A stretch of 38,827 nucleotides of DNA from Caldilineaceae bacterium SB0664_bin_27. Lineage in GTDB: Bacteria > Chloroflexota > Anaerolineae > Caldilineales > Caldilineaceae. Both the position numbers and the translations under genes were made by a program. Positions within the stretch are counted from its first letter, which is position 1. Every line of letters starts with the position of its first letter. Below are positions 34,396 to 38,827 of this stretch, in pieces. Below the pieces are notes generated by a model. The model saw only the letters and a program-made list of their open reading frames with translations, searched no databases and was not told the DNA's origin. The DNA lies in the NCBI GenBank assembly GCA_009838625.1, contig VXRG01000002.1, positions 1-38,827 of the forward strand, in the 5' to 3' direction.

Positions 34396-34953
34396 CAGAT
34401 GGAAGTGCCGTGATCTGCGTCAGATATTGATGCAGGAAATTACCGATTGGTATGGGTTTTCGGGGCTGCTGAGGCGCTTTTGTGAGCACATGCGGTATCT
34501 GCACTGTCTCTCAGGGCCAGACATTGCTTCCTCTTGATTACGCTCGGGCCTTGCTTCGATTCGGGCTTTGAGACTCCTGATTCATCGAGGGGCATTTGCT
34601 TCTCTGGCGGTGAACTGGAGACGTGGCCTGCTCTCGGGGGCGCGTTGCGAGAGGAATCCTCTGCACAAGATTCGCCGCTTGCGGCCGACCGCCCCGAAAA
34701 TCAGAGAAAGACTGCCGAGGAGGGAGTGCCTTCCTGCCGCCCTTAGGGGGACCGGATTGACAGAAGTGGAACTCGGCCTCAGATCGGCCGCATTTGACCA
34801 GTGAAAAGGCTACTGCTATGCTTACCGCATCTCTAGGACTGAGAGTTCCGAGATATGCCCAGCAGGTAGTTTTCTTCGCATTTGGGCTGACTCATTTGAC
34901 TGTACCGCGACTAAAGCAAGTGTTGGCGGCTGGCCGCCCATGTCCTATCTGGA
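34396..34953. other. 558-base gap upstream of hemC
   Basis: Short open frames occur on the + strand but have no ribosome sites, no family features and basic, low-complexity translations; I do not call them. TTGACA at 34757 and TTGACT at 34897 lack matching -10 boxes. No hemA or hemL gene is found here. Confidence 0.5.
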
Positions 34954-35985
34954 ATGTTCACCCCTCGTCATATCCGCTTAGGCAGCCGAGGATCGGCTCT
35001 GGCCCTCTGGCAGACAGAGCATGTGGCTTCGCGATTGCGCGCGTTGCATCCTGACGTGACGGTCGAAACGGTCGTCATTCAGACCAGGGGAGACAGGTTT
35101 AAGGACAGACCTCTTCCGAGCATTGGCGGCAAAGGGCTGTTTACGATGGAATTGGAGGAGAGGCTGAGGCAGGGTCAGATTGACGGTGCCGTTCACAGCC
35201 TGAAGGACCTGCCTGTTGTTGATCCGGAAGGGTTGGTTCTGGGTGCGATGCCGGCCAGGGGCGATGTTGCGGATGCACTGGTGTTGAAGGACGCCGGAGA
35301 GACAAGAGAGAGGCCGCGAAACGACTTGCCCGAATTACGCGAGGGTGCTGTGGTTGGTACCGGGAGCCGGCGCCGGGCCGCCCAGCTGCTGGCGCTGCGC
35401 CCGGATCTGCAAATCGTGGACATTCGCGGCAACGTGGACACACGTGTGCGCAAGACTCTTGATCCTGACGGTGAGTATGACGCCACAGTACTGGCCGTCG
35501 CCGGACTAAAACGGTTAGGCCTGGATGCTCGAATTTCGCTCACACTGCCGTTTGAGACGATGTTGCCGGCCCCCGGTCAGGGGGCGCTTGCAGTTCAGTG
35601 CCGTCAGGAAGCGAAATGGCTGGGATTCTTCGGCGGCATAGATGACAAGGAGACGCGCGCAGCGGTGACGGCAGAGCGGGCCTTTCTGGCTGAACTGGGG
35701 GGAGGCTGTCGCGCTTCGGTTGGCGCGTTGGGAGAGTGTAGCAAGAACGGCTCGGATAGACGCAGTCTTAAAGACTTGAGGGGAGAGAGCGACCTGCGCC
35801 TCTGGGGCCGGGTGAGCGCGCCTGACGGCAGTCGTCAGATCGATGCACGGATAGGCGGCTCCCCTGGCGAGGCCGAGCAGTTGGGAAGGGACCTTGCCCA
35901 ACAGGTGTTACGCCGAGGAGCGAAAGAGATCCTTGAGCAGATAAATGAAATCGAAGTGAGGCCGGACGAGAACCGGCAACGTTAG
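34954..35985 (+). CDS. hemC: Hydroxymethylbilane synthase (porphobilinogen deaminase)
   Basis: 343 residues; joins four porphobilinogen units into the linear tetrapyrrole. Diagnostic motifs: IRLGSRGSALALWQ at the N-terminus, GGKGLFTMELEE, GAVHSLKDLP, GTGSRRRAAQL, DIRGNVDTRV, LPAPGQGALAVQ and the dipyrromethane-cofactor cysteine Cys252 in LGGGCRASVGA. It is somewhat longer than the usual 310 or so, mainly by an insertion around residues 113-130 and another before the C-terminal domain. The ATG lacks a strong ribosome site. First gene of hemC-hemD-(methyltransferase)-hemB. Confidence 0.97.
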   Translation: MFTPRHIRLGSRGSALALWQTEHVASRLRALHPDVTVETVVIQTRGDRFKDRPLPSIGGKGLFTMELEERLRQGQIDGAVHSLKDLPVVDPEGLVLGAMPARGDVADALVLKDAGETRERPRNDLPELREGAVVGTGSRRRAAQLLALRPDLQIVDIRGNVDTRVRKTLDPDGEYDATVLAVAGLKRLGLDARISLTLPFETMLPAPGQGALAVQCRQEAKWLGFFGGIDDKETRAAVTAERAFLAELGGGCRASVGALGECSKNGSDRRSLKDLRGESDLRLWGRVSAPDGSRQIDARIGGSPGEAEQLGRDLAQQVLRRGAKEILEQINEIEVRPDENRQR

Positions 35986-36029
35986 ACGATAGATTTCCGT
36001 TTCCATCCAGAGAAGAAAGATCGCCTAAG

Positions 36030-36830
36030 ATGACTACGCAAACGCTGATGGGCCTTCGAATCGCCAACACGCGCGCCTTGCGCCAGGCGCCAGTTCTGAC
36101 CCGATTGCTGGAAGAGGAGGGCGCCCAGGTGTTGCACTATCCGACGGTCGAGATCGAGCCCTGCGCCGACTCGACCGACTTCGATGCAGCGCTGACGGAG
36201 TTGGCCCGGGGGCAATTCGACTGGTTGATTGTAACCAGCACCAATACCGTATATATATTGGCCGACCGACTAAGGGATCTGGGCATTGAGCTTGACAAGG
36301 TGGCCCGGTCCAACACGAAAGTGGCGGCCGTTGGCTCGGCGACCGCCACCGCAATCGCCCAGGAGCTGAACCTTGTTGTAGACCTGTTGCCGGAGGAATA
36401 TGTGGCGGAGTCGCTGGCCGCCGGCCTGCAGGTGCGCAGAGGGAATCGCGTGTTCCTGCCGCAGTCGGCGCTTGCACGTCCTGTGCTGGTCAAGGCTCTG
36501 CGGCGGGCCGGCGCCGAGGTAAGCGCGGTTTCTGCCTACCAGACGGTAGTCGGTCATGGCGGCGATGATCTACCGCGGCATTTCTGGCAGGGGGACGTGG
36601 ACGTCGTCCTGTTTACGAGCGCATCGACAGTTCACAATTTTGTAAGCAGACTCAAGGCTGAAAGCGGTGATGCCGGCATGCTTTGCGATGTGACCGTAGC
36701 CTGCATCGGTCCGATGACCGCGGAAGCAGCGCGGCGGCATGACCTGCCCGTACAGGTTGTGGCCGAGAGTCGCACCGTCGAGGGCCTGGTACAGAGCCTG
36801 AAGTCTCATTTCGCCAGTCGCCGGCGATGA
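36030..36830 (+). CDS. hemD: Uroporphyrinogen-III synthase
   Basis: 266 residues; closes hydroxymethylbilane to uroporphyrinogen III with D-ring inversion. The family is weakly conserved, but the two-domain pattern is clear: GLRIANTRALRQAPVLTRLLEEEGAQV with a following PTVEI, FDWLIVTSTNTVYIL, VAAVGSATATAI, then VFLPQSALARPVLVKALRRAGAEVSAVSAYQT, VVLFTSASTVHNF and CIGPMTAEAARRHDLPVQVVA. It starts 44 nt after hemC, and its stop overlaps the next start as ATGA. Confidence 0.95.
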   Translation: MTTQTLMGLRIANTRALRQAPVLTRLLEEEGAQVLHYPTVEIEPCADSTDFDAALTELARGQFDWLIVTSTNTVYILADRLRDLGIELDKVARSNTKVAAVGSATATAIAQELNLVVDLLPEEYVAESLAAGLQVRRGNRVFLPQSALARPVLVKALRRAGAEVSAVSAYQTVVGHGGDDLPRHFWQGDVDVVLFTSASTVHNFVSRLKAESGDAGMLCDVTVACIGPMTAEAARRHDLPVQVVAESRTVEGLVQSLKSHFASRRR

Positions 36831-37247
36831 CGGAATTGGATTCCAGCGCCCGCTTCGACGGTCGTGTCGAGAGTTATCTCAGATACCGGCCGCGCTATCC
36901 CCAGGAAATAATCCCATTCCTGCAGAAACAGATTGGTCTTACCAGCAGCAGGCGAGTGGCCGATGTCGGCTCAGGAACAGGTTTCCTGGCTGAGCGATTC
37001 GTCGAGCTTGGTTGCGACGTGACTGGGGTGGAGCCGAACTCGGCGATGCGCGAGGCGGGAGACAAATACCTATACCTGGGACCAATTTCGAGGGCGAGCG
37101 CTCTCATCTTCCTATGCGCCTCTGCCGTCCGACCGGCGACACGGGTGGTTCGTCCGAGAGCTGTGGGCCCTATTTGAACGGCGCCAGAAGGACGGTTTGC
37201 TAGCTTTCCCGTACGAGACGAATCTCTTTTGGGGTCAACTCAAATGA
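36827..37247 (+). pseudogene. SAM-dependent methyltransferase remnant with internal deletion and frameshift
   Basis: The first part (frame of ATG 36827) encodes FDGRVESYLRYRPRYP and the SAM-binding VADVGSGTGFLAERFVELG, typical of a class I methyltransferase, up to about residue 82 (REAGDKYL). The rest of that frame to 37177 is nonsense. In another frame, from about 37065 to the TGA at 37245, the sequence reads TYTWDQFRGRALSSSYAPLPSD and then FERRQKDGLLAFPYETNLFWGQL, which matches the C-terminus of the same family as I know it (GR-S-SSYAP and YxTxxxxGxL). About 110-120 residues of the usual 250 are missing between the parts. The start overlaps hemD (ATGA). The protein cannot be functional as read. 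Confidence 0.85.
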
Positions 37248-37314
37248 ATACGGAGCGAATGGCGGAGGCGGAATCGCCTGCACACCAGTTTGAAGTGAAC
37301 ATGGCGGTAAAACT

Positions 37315-38379
37315 ATGAACACCTTACAGCCTGTGCAGACTACCATCAACGGTCATGCGGCTGCTGCGGAGCCGGTACTGCGCCCGCGAAGGACGCGAAT
37401 CAGCCCCGCGCTGCGGAGAATGGTGCGTGAGACAACGCTCTCACCGGCCGACTTCATTTATCCGCTGTTCGTGCGCTACGGCCAAGGCGAGCGCCGCCCG
37501 ATCGCTTCTATGCCGGGGCAGTTTCAGCTTTCGGTAGACGAATTGGACAGGGAGGCCGAATCGGTTCTGGAGCTGGGCATTCCCGCGGTGCTCCTGTTCG
37601 GCATTCCCGCGGAAAAGGACTGGTGTGGAAGCGACAACTTCAATCCCCACGGGGTGGTGCCCGAGGCGATTCAAACTCTGAAGGAGGCAGCGCCGGACCT
37701 GATCGTTATCTCTGATATGTGTTTCTGTGAATATACCGATCACGGCCATTGCGGAATCATCAATGAACCGACAGTGGACAGCTATAACACCGCGCTGCCG
37801 GAGGGCTATCTGCTCAACGACCCGACTCTGGAATTGCTGGGACGGGCGTCGGTTGTTCACGCCGAAGCTGGCGCGGACATCATTGCGCCGTCGGCGATGC
37901 TGGACGGCATGGTCGGGGCGATCCGCAGTGCGCTGGACGAGGCTGCATTGGAGCATGTGCCGATTCTGAGCTACGCGGCCAAGTACGCCAGCAGCTTTTA
38001 CGGGCCTTTCCGCGAGGCTGCCGAGAGCCCTCCTTCATTTGGCGACCGCAGCCAGTATCAGATGGACCCGGCCAACCGGCGCGAAGCGTTGAAGGAAGTT
38101 GCGCTCGACGTGGCGGAGGGGGCGGACATGATTATGGTCAAACCTGCGTTGCCCTATCTGGATGTGCTGGCAGCCGTGCGGGAGGAGTTCAACCTGCCCA
38201 CAGCCGCGTATCAGGTGAGCGGCGAATATGCGATGCTGCATGCGGCCGCGGCCAATGGCTGGCTCGATCTGGAGAAGTGCGCCCTGGAAAGCCTGACCAG
38301 CATCAAACGGGCTGGCGCGGATATGATACTGACCTACTTTGCCAAGGAAGCGGCGCGCTGGCTGGCAGGGAAGCAGTAG
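37315..38379 (+). CDS. hemB: Porphobilinogen synthase (delta-aminolevulinate dehydratase)
   Basis: 354 residues; condenses two 5-aminolevulinate molecules into porphobilinogen. The zinc-type metal site is present: Cys136, Cys138 and Cys146 in [14 protein letters not shown]. The two Schiff-base lysines are Lys223 ([16 protein letters not shown]) and Lys276 ([10 protein letters not shown]). An N-terminal extension of about 20 residues (rich in Ala, Thr and Gln) precedes [18 protein letters not shown]. The gene is placed last in the haem cluster although its reaction comes first. Confidence 0.98.
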   Translation: MNTLQPVQTTINGHAAAAEPVLRPRRTRISPALRRMVRETTLSPADFIYPLFVRYGQGERRPIASMPGQFQLSVDELDREAESVLELGIPAVLLFGIPAEKDWCGSDNFNPHGVVPEAIQTLKEAAPDLIVISDMCFCEYTDHGHCGIINEPTVDSYNTALPEGYLLNDPTLELLGRASVVHAEAGADIIAPSAMLDGMVGAIRSALDEAALEHVPILSYAAKYASSFYGPFREAAESPPSFGDRSQYQMDPANRREALKEVALDVAEGADMIMVKPALPYLDVLAAVREEFNLPTAAYQVSGEYAMLHAAAANGWLDLEKCALESLTSIKRAGADMILTYFAKEAARWLAGKQ

Positions 38380-38827
38380 AGACACTCGACTTTTCACGAG
38401 GAAGAGCAACTAGCGGAACTGCGTATTGCGGCGGGCGTATTGCATCGCATCTTTAAATCATGTACAGGCCGAAGTGGGGGCGAGAATCAGACTACTCTGG
38501 GGAGTTATACCGGGATCGACAGCCCGCTACCCTGGAGCATCTCAAATTTGTTATACAACCCAAAATTGGACGCGTTTCATATACATCGGCAGGCACCCAA
38601 GCTTGGGGCCTTCCCTCCCTGCTCAACTCTGGAAACCTGTACAAAACTTATACAAAACCTGTGCAACTCTAGCAGACCACTAACCGCGAACAACCGCATT
38701 TCCGGGCCGATTTTGCGGCCAGAATCAGCTCGAAAACACGCTCCCGCGGCGCCTCCCTTGCCGCCGCTTTTAGGCCGATTTTTTGCACAAAGTGATGCAT
38801 CCCTAGTGATGCACTGCTTTCGCACCG
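38380..38827. other. Gene-free end of the window with short repeats
   Basis: No frame here has a family signature or a ribosome site. Visible structure: ACAAAAC repeated within about 11 bp (38641 and 38652) in an AT-rich patch followed by TGTGCAA, a repeated GGCCGATTTT word (38706 and 38773 regions), and AGTGATGCA repeated at 38791-38799 and 38805-38813. These may belong to the control region of a gene beyond the window. Confidence 0.45.

Noticed and set aside
34534..34804. Short + strand open frames upstream of hemC
   Set aside because: No ribosome sites, Arg-rich low-complexity translations and overlapping frames; typical random ORFs.
1..38827. CRISPR arrays, tRNA/rRNA genes, insertion sequences, prophage
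   Set aside because: No regularly spaced long repeats, no cloverleaf or rRNA signature sequence, and no transposase, integrase or phage structural gene seen.

Overview
The window reads as a chromosomal segment of a moderately GC-rich bacterium, most likely a member of the Chloroflexota (Caldilinea/Anaerolinea-like). That is an inference from gene content and protein style, not from a marker gene: there is no rRNA or tRNA. The clues are the mix of planctomycete/chloroflexote-type sugar genes, PhyH-family dioxygenases, a soluble Hanks-type kinase, and pyrC/pyrB proteins that resemble the animal CAD domains. No phage genes, insertion sequences, integrases or CRISPR arrays were seen.

Layout. (1) 1-3270: a small membrane protein, a DUF72 (YecE-like) protein ending in a sliding-clamp-like QMSLF tail, and an Amt ammonium transporter closed by a strong terminator. 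(2) 3346-21249: an accessory catabolic locus of about 18 kb, all on the + strand, opening with a near-consensus sigma-70 promoter. It encodes a beta-sandwich-like protein of unknown function, two tandem paralogous beta-propeller (glycoside-hydrolase-like) proteins, an enolase-superfamily protein with altered catalytic residues, a ThDP enzyme interrupted by an in-frame TAA, a Gfo/Idh/MocA oxidoreductase, a family-5 binding lipoprotein with two permeases but no ATPase gene, a TIM-barrel glycosidase-like protein, two PhyH dioxygenases around an alpha/beta hydrolase, and an SMP-30-like lactonase. I infer uptake and oxidation of an unusual saccharide or sugar acid; the substrate cannot be read from sequence.

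(3) 21297-31915: core metabolism and signalling. A Ser/Thr kinase converges on a minus-strand sdhC-sdhD-sdhA-sdhB operon. Then come a zinc-ribbon/SH3b/trypsin-like membrane protease, icd with an SDR gene upstream of it, a small four-helix membrane protein and a fabF-type ketosynthase. (4) 32038-34395: pyrC-pyrB on the minus strand, in the domain order of animal CAD. (5) 34954-38379: a haem cluster hemC-hemD-(methyltransferase remnant)-hemB. The methyltransferase overlaps hemD by ATGA but has lost its middle and is out of frame. The last 450 bases hold no gene I can support, only short repeats.

Two genes are broken: the ThDP enzyme (single stop) and the methyltransferase (internal deletion plus frameshift). 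Several very good promoters (3346, 21297, 25826 minus, 31915 minus, 34395 minus) define the transcription units.
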